From Carettochelys insculpta (Eukaryota > Chordata > Testudines > Carettochelyidae): a stretch of DNA of 64,000 nucleotides. Shown here one piece after another: positions 12,507-23,420 of this stretch; positions within the stretch are counted from its first letter, which is position 1; each line of letters begins with the position of its first letter. The notes under the pieces were generated by a model. It was not told the DNA's origin. It ran no database searches and was given only the letters and a program-made list of their open reading frames with translations. The translations under genes were made by a program, and so were the position numbers. The stretch is from NCBI RefSeq assembly GCF_033958435.1, contig NC_134150.1, forward strand, positions 38,559,501-38,623,500, given 5' to 3'.

Positions 12507-12955
12507 ATAGAATCATAGGGTTGGAAGACACCTCATGAGGTCATCAAGTCCAACCCCCTGCTCAAAGCAGGACCAATCGCAAGTAAATCATCCCAGTCAG
12601 GGCTTTGTCAACCTGGAACTTGAAAACTTCTGGAGATGGAGATTCCACCACCTCCTTAGGTAACCTATCCCAATGCTTCACCACAATCCTGGAATAATAA
12701 TGTTTCCTAATATCCAACTTAGACCTCTCCCGCTCCAACTCAAGACCATTGCTCCTCATTCTGTTACCTGCCACCACTGAGGACATCCTCTTTGGAACCC
12801 CACTTCAGGAAGTTAAAGGCTTCTGTCAAGTCCCCCCTCATCCTTCTCTTCTGTAGGCTAAATAAGCCTAAAATCAGCAACCTCTCCTCGTAAGTCATGT
12901 GCTCCAGCCTCCTAGTAATTTTTGTTGCTTTCATTCTGGCTTCTCCATGAATCAG
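12507..12955 (-). mobile_element. CR1 LINE, 3' end, antisense
   Basis: The + strand starts 'atagaatcatagggttgg', the complement of the CR1 3' tail repeat (ATTCTATG unit), and continues through the CR1 3' UTR. On the minus strand, two overlapping frames at 12562-12958 encode the C-terminal end of CR1 ORF2. They read TYEERL...[17 protein letters not shown] and then HYYSRIVVKHWDRLPKEVVE, with a frameshift between them. It is heavily 5'-truncated and inactive. Confidence 0.9.
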
Positions 12956-13223
12956 CATTAGACTTCAGGGAGCTGAACCTACTCGCACCAGCTGAGCCTG
13001 TCCCATAGGTGTTTCTTATTGGTCAATGACAACGAGCTCAAGCTGCAAAATTCAACCACAGAGAAAGTAATGCCAGCCCCAAACATCCAAAAAATCATAA
13101 GTTGAGTCCCAAAACTCATGAGTTCTTAGCTTAAAAAATTTGATTCCTAAAAATAATAGTGTTGGGGTTATTTTTTATTTGCTTTCTGGTGTTGTAGCCT
13201 CGAGGGTTCACCTTCACAAGTTT

Positions 13224-13406
13224 TCCTATGCACCTTTTAGACTAACAGATATTTTGGAGCATAAGCTTTTGTGGGCAGATTGCATCTGACGAAGTGGGTC
13301 TTTGCCCACGAAAGCTTATGCTCCAAAATATCTGTTAGTCTATAAGGTGACACAGGACTTCTTCTTCTTTTTGAAGATACAGACTAACTCGGCTACCTCT
13401 TTGATA
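13224..13406. mobile_element. Inverted-dimer PLE-derived element 1
   Basis: The left arm (13224-13280) is the reverse complement of part of the right arm (13281-13406). The right arm carries the hammerhead-like block, then 'ctgttagtctataaggtg', 'acaggacttcttcttctttt' and 'agactaactcggctacctct'. The 12-bp duplication 'cttcacaagttt' flanks it (13212-13223 and 13407-13418), so the dimer inserted as one unit. PLE copies are known to occur in tandem and inverted arrangements. Assignment to PLEs rests on the terminal similarity to 49140-49258. Confidence 0.85.
13282..13321 (+). ncRNA. Hammerhead-ribozyme-like motif (PLE type)
   Basis: The order of parts is: stem I strand GCAT (13282-13285); core CTGACGA (13286-13292); one extra A; stem II GTGGG and CCCAC around loop TCTTTG; core GAAA (13310-13313); palindromic stem III AGCT; U at the predicted cleavage position 17; and stem I strand ATGC (13318-13321). 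The 40 nt are identical to the two copies at 38521-38560 and 38787-38826. The extra A between core and stem II departs from the canonical hammerhead. Confidence 0.6.
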
Positions 13407-13600
13407 CTTCACAAGTTTGTCTCTGGAACTGGGAGTGCTAGAAACTTACCTTTTGGGAAAAAAATGTAAACTGAGATTCTCAGCCAATTACATTAATCCA
13501 AGAACTAGGCATTTAGGGACAACACCAACTATCTCAAAACTCACAATTAAATCATGAGAATTTGCAAGACCAAGGACCCAAGAGTTCATAGGTGTTTGTA

Positions 13601-16600
13601 AAGATTTTGGTTTAGCCCAAAGCAGCTATTTGTAAATTTCTGATTTCGGGCCAAGTTCAGGTTTGTAAACACCAGAAGGCTTGGGACGTGTTTGGATGTC
13701 AGCTTTTGTGGCACTGAACATTGCTTGTGTTTCTAAGTGGTTCATTTCGTTCTTTGTGGTATATAGCAGAATCCTTTAGGGTCGATTCAACCATTACATT
13801 CATGCTGATCATGTCTAAGTCTATAAGATTATTTTAGCCGGATGTGGCAAAGGAACTGGTGAAGCTATCACTTAGCGTTCGCCGGTTGAGTCTTGCTCTA
13901 AATCAGACAGTTAAAAGCAGCAGTCCCATCAGCCAAGCAATCATCTGGCAAGAAACTCTGGGAGAAAAATTTTCCATGGGTTATTTTTAATACAAAATGG
14001 GTCTGAAAACAAGGACTGAGATGGACTTTGATAGCATGGAAGGAGGCATGGGTGCCAATTGTCCCTATTTAGGAAGGACAGTTTCATTCTTTTGAAAGCA
14101 AAATCACTACTGATTCTCCATTCTGTCCCTTCTGAATGTTCTCACAGTCCAATGTATTTCAATAGGCTTTCAAGGTTTGTCCCTATTTTTCTCCCCACAT
14201 GCTTTTATAACTTTTTGAATGTTGCCAGTAAATATGTAGGACTGCAAGAGTTGTGGGGGAGAGGAGTTGGTAATGTTTAATATTCATTGTGATCAAAATA
14301 GAGATGTCAGAGGAATGGATTGTGGGAGGCTCTTGCCATTATACTGCATAAGCCGTGCAGAGAACTACAACTTAAATTTTCTATTGGTGATTTATTAAAT
14401 ATAAGAAAACAGACAAGTGCTAAAATACTATCAATCATAAAAGATTTAACCAGCATCAAGACCATGATGTCTCTTAAATTTACCTATTAAATACCGGTCA
14501 GTATTCACCACTCAAACTTTATGCAAATTTTCCATCAAAGTGCATGCCTAAGGAGAGGCCGCTGACTTTCCTCTGCATGTACATTTAAAGTTCCATGCCT
14601 TCTCTCATTCTGCCTGCATGGACCTTTATCTCTGCCCTTCTCCCATGTGCCCCTTTTCTCCACTTTCTGAAATGTTAGCTGGGGGTCTTGCTTTGCGCGT
14701 TCATATCTGTTTCGACTAAACACCTAGGTCCCAAGGTGCATTTTTCTAGCCCACTTGTCTGGGTGTAATTGTTAGAAAGAGATTCCTGATGCAAACACTC
14801 CTGATTGCAAATCTGAAATTCCTTTTCTGTGAATGTTCTCCAGAAGTCACAGATAACAACCCCGGACAATAGCCGTTTCTGCAAATATGCCAACTCATTT
14901 GCTGGAGTATTAGAGGCAAATTCAGCCTGAAGCATCAAGTAAATGGCCATGCATCATTTTTGCAGGATTCACCCTCCTCAAAAATCAGGAGCCAATGGAA
15001 GATACAGAAAATCAGTGCTCTCAGATAAAAATAGGCAGGAAATATTTGCAGCTCTATTGGTCCTTGGGCAAAGTAGCATTGCCCAAGAGGGAATTTCTCC
15101 CAGAAAAAGACCTTGTCTCCTGCACATGTTGTGGACTTTTGCAGCTTCTTTTGTGCAGGAGCCGCTCACATCAGAGCTATATTACTGGGCATGATTTAAC
15201 ATAACAGTATGTAACTTTTCATCAAGCTCTGTGTTACAGGCTGAATGACTGTATTACTTTCCAGACAAAGCTTGTTTGGCAGGCAGGTTTCTTCCCAAGT
15301 GGTCACAGCCTGCCTGATACTATCGACGGCCCAGGTAACAACCCTTGTAGTTAACTTTGCCTGACACATCCCATTGTAAGACTCTGTTTTCGGTTGCTTA
15401 TAAATAAGCTGTTTGAGCTGAGTTTCCCAAACTACTTCTCTGCCTCAGGGTGAAATTTGTTTTGGTTTGTTCATTGTGTGAGTGTTTTTAAGGACATTTC
15501 AGCTTGAACAGTTCAGCTGTTTCTGAGGGCAAGATCAGGGACAAGATGTTATTGTGTCCATCATAAAAAAGTTCCCACAACCATTTAGCTGAGAAGCTTT
15601 AACACCTTCCTGCTTTGGAACAGGGACTTGACATTTGGCAGGACGAATTGCCCTGGTGTCAAAGAGGTGCCTTTTGCTGTCCACATAAATAATTGTCCAA
15701 ATTTGGCAATGTTATAAGCCTCTTTAAAAACTCCTACTTCACACATGTTCAGAGCAGACTTGTGAAAGCCTGACAGATAAATTCTTCTGCACTGGGCACA
15801 CTTCATCTCGTCACTCCTCATATGAGCAAATGAATTCCCCAAGAGTGAATTTCTCCCTCCAAAATGTCTCCGCATAGACTGAGCACATTCCCTCCCAAGG
15901 CTGCCCAGACTGAGCGGGACCTTTTCCTATCATGGCCTCTCAGCCCCTGTCACGTCACACACCAGAACAGCAAACAGGGAGCCTGTCCAGCCTGTGCTCT
16001 CATGGCTTAGTCAACGAGAATGGAGGAGGGAGCTGCCTGACTCCAGTACAGCAGAGTGAGGGTGAAAGAGGTACAGACAGGCCATACAGAGGTTTTGGGG
16101 GACCCAGGGGCAAAATCTGAAACTGACATCCCCACCCCCGCCCTAAAATACTATGGAAATGGAAGCATTTAAGACGAAGGGAGAAGTTAGACCATCAAAG
16201 GGATGTGGTCCTATGGGATCACTCCCCCCACCCCCCACACAAGAGATGTAGGTTGTGATCCGAGAGGCCCCAGGCCTGTGGCATGGCTGCCCTCCCCACA
16301 GGGATGAAAGGGTTCCGCTCTGTGTGCAGCCAGACAGGCACTTCTGGACCTGCTTCTCCATGAGTCCCAGGCCCACAACCTGCTCCTGCCTCTAAGCACT
16401 TGCCCTGGTAGTCCTCCTAGGGCCCAGTGCACTGTGGCTGCCAGTAGCAACAACAGAATCGAAGCCAAGCCTGAGGGGCACTGCCAATCCGTGCACCAGG
16501 TCTCAATGCCACTCCCTCATTTTTGGCATGGTCACCCCTCCATCTCTGGGGGCTGTCTTGAACAGTAGAACCAGGGCAAACTGCCTTCCCTCCAACACAA

Positions 16601-16898
16601 CTGCTCCTGGGTGGCCCTGGATACAGGGTAGGGGGCTACCGGGGCAAAAGCAGAGGGGAAACAGTCTGGGGCAGGAACCAGCTGGAATAAAAGGAGGACT
16701 GCGGAAAGAACTAGAGTGTGCCGAGACAGGGGCAGAAGATGAGGAGGGGAGGCTGGGGAAGACAGAGCAGAAAGTTCTGTAACTACTAAAGAGGGCTCCC
16801 TCAAGAAACAAAGTTAATGTCTCAGCCTGCTGCAGAATATAGGATAACAGCCTTCTACTGCTACTGAGTACGCCATTATCTCAGAACATGGGGGGGAT
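13601..16898. other. Long unassigned non-coding stretch
   Basis: No gene or complete repeat was recognised. The part from about 15900 to 16800 is richer in G and C than its surroundings and gives several overlapping frames on both strands, none with a family motif. Confidence 0.45.
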
Positions 16899-17100
16899 GG
16901 GGGAGGGATAGCTCAGTGGTTTGAGTATTGGCCTGCAAACTCAGGGTTCTGCATTCAGTCCTAGAAGGGCCCATTTAGGGATCAGGGCAAATAGGTTAAA
17001 AAAAATGTCTGAGATGGTGATAGGTCCTGCTGTGAGTGCAAGGGACAGGACTCAATGCACTGTCAAGGTCCCTTCCAGGTCTGTGCGATAGGTAAAAGGA
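16899..17100 (+). mobile_element. Turtle-type tRNA-derived SINE, sense
   Basis: The head 'ggatagctcagtggtttgag' at 16906 contains an RNA polymerase III A-box (TAGCTCAGTGG). A B-box-like 'ggttctgcattcagtcc' follows at 16944. The body 'gggcccatttagggatcagg' and the tail 'aaggtcccttccaggtctgt' follow the order of the tRNA-derived SINE typical of turtles. It is diverged and unlikely to be active. Confidence 0.85.
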
Positions 17101-17333
17101 TGTTAAGCCAACTGATTACCCATGGGTCATCCTAAATCATGCTGCTGACATTTCTATTGTTGAATTTAAAAAAGTAATTATGCAAAAGTACCTCTAGAAC
17201 TGCAGCAACAACCTGACATAAACGTTGCAAAGTCACCCAACTCAGAGGTGAGGCTGAACTTCCATATTCTGGATAGTTCATATGTCATGCCATGTTGCGT
17301 GAGATTATCCAATACTGGGAGAGCTTCTGCTGT

Positions 17334-17511
17334 CAATTTTCCCTCTAATTTTTTCCATGCACAAGTGGAATAAAATTTGTGTGTGCACCCAAGCATGTGT
17401 GGGTGTGCACCACCAATAGAAACACATCTGTCGGGGCTCTGTTAGTCAGCTGGGCAGCACCTGACTCCCTCCTGGGAAACCGCCCAAGTGCTCATCTTAC
17501 AGGGAACACTG
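17334..17511. mobile_element. Short hAT-type element
   Basis: The left end 'caattttccctctaattttt' and right end 'cttacagggaacactg' are imperfect inverted repeats. The same family occurs in opposite orientation at 21095-21281. The candidate 8-bp duplications match at only 5 of 8 positions, so this copy is old. Confidence 0.6.
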
Positions 17512-18763
17512 CTTGCAGTACCTGATTTTTTTTAATTTAACATTAATCTCAGTAGGCGTTCATAATCTACATTGCAATGATTATAAAAAAAAACACTGGG
17601 AATATATACTTATGTGTCTCCTAAATCCGTAGTAAACTCAGGCACTATCCATATTATGCTTTTAGAATACTCAGCCCAATTTAAAATCATTAAATGCCAC
17701 TACACAGTAGTACCTCTTTGTTAGCTGTTGGAGTGTGGGCAGGGCTTGTTTGCCCTTTTAATGGCAAGTCATAGCACTGTATTGTTCTGAAGTTGCAAGA
17801 CTCCATAAATCATCCATAGCTGGTAAACTTATCTTTTTCTCTCTTTGCCTCTCTTTTTTCCCCCCGCATTCCTTCAAGTTAGACACAGCCAAATATTTTT
17901 TTTTAAAAAAATGGGGAGGAGAGAGGAAAGATGATGAAATTTGTTCATGGGCTGAGAGTTACAGCCAAGTTCCAGCTGGGATGAATTTCCACAACCAAGT
18001 TTAACGCCCGCACAATAATTCTTTTCTTTCCTCACTGGTTTTCTAAAATAAAAAAATAGAATCTCAGCAGAAAGGGCTTTTTTCATTTGCTTTTTTTTAA
18101 ACAGGGCAAATTTCAGTGTTCATGAAAATGTAGGTTTGCTTCTAGAGATAAGAACCAGGCAAGGTCTGGGGGAAATAATGTATAAGCTTTCTCTCTCTAT
18201 CTATGCAGTTCAATCCTAAATTATAGTGCCCTCTACTATTCCAATCTTCCCGAGCCTACCTTCCAACAAAACTACTAATCAAATCAAATTGTGCCAAATG
18301 TTGTAATGAAACATCTATTATAAACTAATGTTCAACTGGGAAGATCCTAACAACTGCACTTCTCTTGTTACAGAATAGGGATTTGAATGCAGGTCCACAG
18401 AAGTAACACTTAATACTGAAACCCAATTTGCCATCTTCTTTAAAAGCCATATCTTGATTTGAAATTGGCTGCTAGCTCCAAAGAAACTCCAACTGCTAAT
18501 GAAACCTGATTAGCTGGGTTAACTGTGTCTTTCTTTTAACCATCTCAGAGCTGCCATGCATACCTGATTCACAGAGCCTAAAGTAGGGTTACAATATTTG
18601 CCCTTTCAAAAAAGAGGATGCCCTAAGAGGGAGTGTATCTGTATCAGTATCTACCAACTCACCTTATATTAATGTACTAGATAGAGAAGTTTAAGACAAT
18701 GTTTGTAAACAAGCTTTAGAGTACAGGTTTTAAAGGTTAGTGGAATTAATAGTGTTTCAGAGG
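17512..18763. other. Unassigned AT-rich non-coding stretch
   Basis: No gene was recognised. 'agggttacaatatttgccct' at about 18585 resembles one end of some old DNA elements, but no partner end was found. Confidence 0.45.
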
Positions 18764-18798
18764 CAGGTTGAAACTCTCTAAACTGGAACTCCCTCATC

Positions 18799-19222
18799 GG
18801 CCGTGTCTACACTAGCCCCAAACTTCGAAATGGCCATGTAAATGACCATTTCGAAGTTTACTAATGAAGCGCTGAAATACATATTCAGCGCCTCATTAGC
18901 ATGCGGGCGGCTGAGGCACTTCAAAATTGACGTGGCTCGCTGCCGTACAGCTCGTCCCGAAGGGGCTCCTTTTCGAGAGGACCCCGCCTATTTCGAAGTC
19001 CTCTTATTCCTGTGAGCAGATGGGAATAAGGGGACTTTGAAGTAGGCGGGGTCCTTTCGAAAAGGAGCCCCGTCGGGATGAGCTGCGCGGCGACGAGCTG
19101 CGTCAGTTTCAAAGCTCCACGGCTGCCCGTGTGCTAATGAAGCGCTGAATATGTATTTCAGCACTTCATTAGTAAACTTCAAAACGGCCATTTCAAAGTT
19201 TTTGGCTAGTGTAGACATGGCC
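18799..19222. mobile_element. Complete palindromic element, family A
   Basis: The 424-bp near-perfect palindrome has arms of about 200 bp around a small loop near 19004-19030. The ends are 'ggccgtgtctacactagccc' and 'ggctagtgtagacatggcc'. A 3-bp duplication ATC flanks it (18796-18798 and 19223-19225). The arms are G+C-rich and contain repeated TTCGAA-type sites. The frames on either strand are mirror by-products and encode no recognised protein. Confidence 0.9.
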
Positions 19223-19429
19223 ATCCAGTAACATCTGTAATCTGGCTTGATTGTGTTAGCTGGATGATCACTTATCATGGGTGGGGCCAAGTTTCCCATG
19301 GTCCCATGAAGTTTGTTTCCAGCCACCAGTCCTGGCTCAGTGTTCTGTGCTGTTATTTAGCTGTAATTTACCCCTAAATGTCTTCTAAGAGCCCAGTAAG
19401 CAGTGAAAGTGTTGGTAATGCTGCTAGAT

Positions 19430-20316
19430 CATGGTTTCCCAAACTGAGCAGCATGCCCTTTGGGAGGCATGAAGAAATTTCAGGTGTCACAGGGCAACCC
19501 AGCACCCCCTGCATCATTTCCCCCACCTGAAGAACGATCCGACCTTTGCTTCTGTCTCTCAGCCCTTCCATTTTACATAGGCAAAGACCTACATGGAGCT
19601 AGCTGCCTGCTGCAAATGAGAGTGAGTGTGGACTGCGGGGAGGAGGAGGAGTATGGGGTTAGATGGAGGGACTGGGGGTTCCTGGCTTAGTAGGAGGGCA
19701 GGGGAAGGGCTCACATGAGTGGCTCTCCGGGCTTTCAGGGCTTGGTCAGCAGCCACCTTGTGGGACTCGTGGGACTCAGGAGGCTGGCCCCAGCAGCATG
19801 GGGCTCAGGTGGCTTGGGATGGTGGTGGGTGTCTGGCCCTGGCAATGTGGGGCTTGGGCGGGCGGCTGGCCTGTGGCTGGCTGGTGGGTGGGTGGCTGGT
19901 CCTGGCAATGCAGGGCTCAGGTGGCTAGCGGGCAGGTGGATGGCTGGCCCTGGGGGCTGGCAGGCAAACGGGGGGTGGGCCCCAGCTGTGTGGGGCTTGG
20001 ACAGGCAGCTCTGGCAGCACAGGTCTCAGGCAGGTGGGCAGCTAGCACAGGCAGTTCTGGAGGCTAGCATGGGGCTCAGGCAGCTGCTCAGCTGGGGCTG
20101 TACCAGGTATCCTCAAGGGGCCAAGAAAAATTATCTGTTCTTATTTTTAATTTTAAATAAAATTTTTATATCAAGCTTTTGTGTTTTATTTTAAATTACA
20201 GACTGAATTTTTTGCTAAAGGGGGTTTGGATGATGGTAAAGAAGAGGTGGGGGGGTCTGAGGATTTCTCAAAAATCAAAAGGGGGAACTTGATGCTGAAA
20301 AGTTTGGGAGCCCCTG
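19430..20316. mobile_element. hAT-type element containing a G-rich minisatellite
   Basis: The ends 'catggtttcccaaactgagc' and 'gaaaagtttgggagcccctg' form an imperfect inverted repeat. The 8-bp duplications are TGCTAGAT (19422-19429) and TGCTAGGC (20317-20324), matching at 6 of 8. The middle (about 19700-20090) is an imperfect G-rich tandem repeat. No transposase remains. Confidence 0.8.
19700..20090. repeat. G-rich imperfect minisatellite
   Basis: Units such as 'tggggctcaggtggc', 'ggctggccctgg' and 'ggctggcaggca' recur with variable spacing. This creates three overlapping long + strand frames rich in Gly, Trp and Ala. These are repeat artefacts. Confidence 0.75.
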
Positions 20317-20434
20317 TGCTAGGCAATATTGACCTGCCATCATCCACCAAATTCTCTCATCCAGCACCAGTCAGTTCCTCAGGGTGCCAGTTGGAGATGT
20401 TCATCCTGTACAAACATAAATTCTCATGATGTCC

Positions 20435-20575
20435 ACAGCACCCATTTTATAGATGAGACAACTGAGATCAGATAGATCACAAGGCCATCCACCGAGTCAA
20501 AGGCAGAAGTGCGAGTAGAGTCCAGAGGATTTGATTTGTAGCTCCATGCTCTATTAGCCTATTTGTTCTTCCATT
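20435..20575 (-). mobile_element. MIR SINE, antisense
   Basis: 'cccattttatagatgagaca', 'actgagatcagatagatcac' and 'aaggccatccaccgagtcaa' are the complement of MIR core and tail text. The head complement 'ctccatgctctattagcct' follows at the right side. Confidence 0.75.
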
Positions 20576-21094
20576 ATACAAAATGGTTGGTTATGGGCTC
20601 TGAACTGCCTCAGATATAAAACCAATGGTCATTTATGGTTTGGATTTTTGATGGAGTGGATAATCAAATGCACTGAGGGATGATCAACGTTTTATGCACC
20701 CGCTTCAGAACAGATCATTTCACAATGCTGAAAAATCTTACTACTTTCATGACAGGGGAGAAAGGGTTAATGATACACGTGTGTTGAGACCCGTTCTGGA
20801 GCTATGGTAGTGGAAGAATGCCTGTGTATCTGATTTGGGGGGGGGTGCAGATCTTGTTCAAGGGGGCTTGCAGCACCGCTAATTTCAGTGATATGCATCA
20901 AAGTTTATGCAAGTGCCTACAAGCAAAGGCAGCCACAGATTTTCAAGCCAGCTCTGTTTTGTGGCGAACTCTTGCCAAACTACCTGCTAACACTACAAAT
21001 AACTGGTAGACTGTCTGGATTTATTATTCACTGGTGCATGCACCCACCTGGATTCAGTTTGAATGGAGGGACTGATTCTGTTCCCATTTACAAT
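20576..21094. other. Unassigned non-coding stretch
   Basis: No gene or repeat was recognised. Confidence 0.5.
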
Positions 21095-21281
21095 CAGTGT
21101 TCTCTGTTAGATGAGCACATGGGCACCCACCCAGGAGAGATTCTGGTGCCACCTATCTGATTAGGAGAGCACCCACAGCCGGCAGCATGTTTATATTAGC
21201 GGTGCACATCTACACATTCCTCAGGGCACATAACAAAATTTATTCCATCCAGAGACATAAAAAAAATTGGAAACAATGCTG
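21095..21281. mobile_element. Short hAT-type element
   Basis: The ends 'cagtgttctctgttagatga' and 'ttggaaacaatgctg' are imperfect inverted repeats. The 8-bp duplications TTTACAAT (21087-21094) and TTTACAAC (21282-21289) match at 7 of 8. The family is shared with 17334-17511. Confidence 0.8.
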
Positions 21282-21289
21282 TTTACAAC

Positions 21290-22000
21290 TGATGTAAATT
21301 ATGACATGAAAGTGCTGCAAATCCTATGCAGGATCAGAATCTGATCCAGGTTTGGTTATGCTTCCTGTTTATCTGGTTTACTTCAAAATCCCACCTCTCC
21401 TGAACCTCTCAAAGTAGAGGAAGGCTCAGAAAAGTCTCCCCTTCTTTTGTTTCAATGTGTATTCACCCAGTGGCGCCATTAAGATCCAAGTAATCACTGG
21501 AGCTGTTTGTCACCATTCAAGCCACTCTGAGTCTTTTTAATGTTCACACAAATAGCATTTATATCGACTGAACATTAGCTCCAGTATAATGTTTATCAAA
21601 TTTAGATCAGAACTTTGGATAATGGTTAGATGACAGGAAGCTGCTCCATGTCACTTCCTGTTGCCTTTTCCTTGCTTGGACCACTGGGTTTTTGGGCCAG
21701 GAAAGACAACTGGAAATGTTCTAAGAACATCTTTATGCATGGTGTGATGACTAAAGAGAATGGTTTCTCATTTGTACCTTTTTAAGAAGCCGTTTCACCA
21801 TATGTTGGCTCCTCCTCTTTGAAAGCTTCTGCCAGCCTTTAATACATGAAATTGGAGGGGAGGAGGATTGTTAACAAAGTCCCTTAAATCTCAGGAAATG
21901 AAAGTTAGCCTCTCTAAGTTCCTTTTAAGAATGAATAGATGCTACAGTGTGGCAAAAATAAGGCATGCTGAAGTTCTGAATGTAGTTGCTTTGGATATCT
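21290..22000. other. Unassigned non-coding stretch
   Basis: No gene or repeat was recognised. Confidence 0.5.
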
Positions 22001-22333
22001 CAAGGGTGCACAAAGTGGGGGGTGGGTCCTCTATGGGGGTGTGAAATTTCATAGTGGGAGCGTGCAGCACAGTTGGCTGCTGGTTCTCCAGCTTATTACT
22101 CAAAGAAAAATGCTGAACTATATTACTGTTTTTATGTATGTGTATTGATACATATTTTCTTACACATGCCAAAAGGTTTGGGTTTTTTTTTTGTTTTTTT
22201 TGTTTTTTGTTTTTTCCATAGGAACATAACTGAAATTTCCATTGCTTTGGATAACATTAGATAAGTTGCGGGGGGAGCTGCTAATTGCAAGGACAAAAAG
22301 TGGGGCACAATATGAAGAATTTTCTCACCCCTG
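22001..22333. mobile_element. Short hAT-type element
   Basis: The ends 'caagggtgcacaaagtgggg' and 'gaattttctcacccctg' are imperfect inverted repeats. The 8-bp duplications GGATATCT (21993-22000) and GGATAGCT (22334-22341) match at 7 of 8. A T-rich run lies at 22182-22216. No coding capacity remains. Confidence 0.8.
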
Positions 22334-23027
22334 GGATAGCTGAATGCATTGATAGCTCATTGCTTTTCCTGCAAGCTCAGAGAGAAAACCTGAAGCTGTT
22401 GATCTTAGAGCCTTAATTTTTTCTTTTTGGTCTTATGTTAGCTTTTTATAGAATGCCCCACACTTTGTAAAGTTCATGGCAATCCCATAATAGAATAATG
22501 GCTTTGTCAGCTAACCATGTTTCTCAGTGCTCCAACCACCGTTAATGCTAACCAGCTGGGACAGTCACAACAATTAAGATAGCCGTCTGAGGTCGGCCTT
22601 GGTCAACTGAGCCCTCAAGTTCCAAATTCCTGCTGCTGAACTATGAAAAGTGGGGTGGGGAAATGAGGAAAACAAATCTCTGTGAACTGTCTTTATAAAA
22701 GGTACCAGATGAACGTACTACTCTTTTTTTCACTTTATTATGTCTTTTGTTCCTTTAACGGACATAGAGCCCAAACATGATAGTCTTTCAGTGGGAATTA
22801 TATCCGAATGAGGACAAAGAAGAAAACTGAGTAACTCTTTCAGGATTTTGGCTTCTGGTACTTAAAATACAGAAAAAGGCCATGGCAAGGGGATAAAGAA
22901 GTTGTCAAGACCTATGAGATCTCATCAGTCGTCAGAACTTTCAGTTCATCCCATATTCTGAGCATGGTGAAAGAGTAACTGAGACTTCCCCGCTCTAGTT
23001 TCCCGGCAGTGTTGTAGTTAAAACCAT
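22334..23027. other. Unassigned non-coding stretch
   Basis: No gene or repeat was recognised. Confidence 0.5.
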
Positions 23028-23420
23028 GAAGAGAGACTAAAAAGACTGAGTCTTTTCAGCTTAGGAAATTAAAGGAGACTAAGGGGGGAATATGACAGAG
23101 GTCTATAAAATCATGAGTGGTGTGGAAAAAGTGAATAAGAAAAATTATATACTTGTTCCCATAACAAAAGAACTAGAGGTCACCAAATGAAATTAATGAG
23201 CAGCAGATTTAAAACTAAGAAAAGGAAGTTTTTCTGCACACAGCCCATAGTAGCCCTGTAGGACAGCTTGCCAGAGGAGGTTGTGAGGACCAAAACTTTA
23301 ACAAGGTTCAAAAAACTAGATAAATCATGGTGGAGCGGCCATCAATGGCCATTAGCCAGGATGTGTAGGAATGATGTACCTAGCCTCTGTTTGTCAGAAA
23401 CTGGGAATGGCTGACAGGGG
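23028..23420 (+). mobile_element. CR1 LINE, 3' end, sense
   Basis: The text parallels the end of the CR1 copy at 36480-36900. 'gagagactaaaaagactgag', 'tctataaaatcatgagtggt', 'ggtcaccaaatgaaattaat', 'cttgccagaggaggttgtga' and 'ggccattagccaggatgtgt' come in order. The reading frame is broken. It is a 5'-truncated, inactive copy. Confidence 0.9.

Larger units (their letters stand above)
13070..13600. repeat. Older dispersed repeat rich in 'catgag' motifs, split by a PLE dimer
   Basis: Flanks on both sides carry 'aaaactcatgag' and 'aaatcatgagaat' text, and 'ttttttatttgctttctggt' lies at 13171. A similar text occurs near 24080-24140. The element at 13224-13406 interrupts it. Its family is not identified. 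Confidence 0.35.
18764..20408. mobile_element. TA-target DNA transposon hosting two later insertions
   Basis: The outer ends are 'caggttgaaactctctaaac' (18764) and 'ccagttggagatgttcatcctg' region (to 20408). Pieces of the same family as 1885-2197 lie between them: 'agctgtaatttacccctaaa' and 'taagagcccagtaagcagtg' at 19360-19405, and 'aaattctctcatccagcacc' at 20349. The sequence is interrupted by a family A palindrome (18799-19222) and an hAT element (19430-20316). TA follows the right end. The left flank is mutated. Confidence 0.75.

Noticed and set aside
16899..16975. A tRNA gene, from the A-box and B-box
   Set aside because: The head continues into a SINE body and tail, and no complete cloverleaf can be drawn.
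19663..20194. Three overlapping + strand frames of 69-159 codons, rich in Gly, Trp and Ala
   Set aside because: They follow the G-rich tandem repeat inside an hAT element. All three frames are open because of base composition, and no domain is visible.
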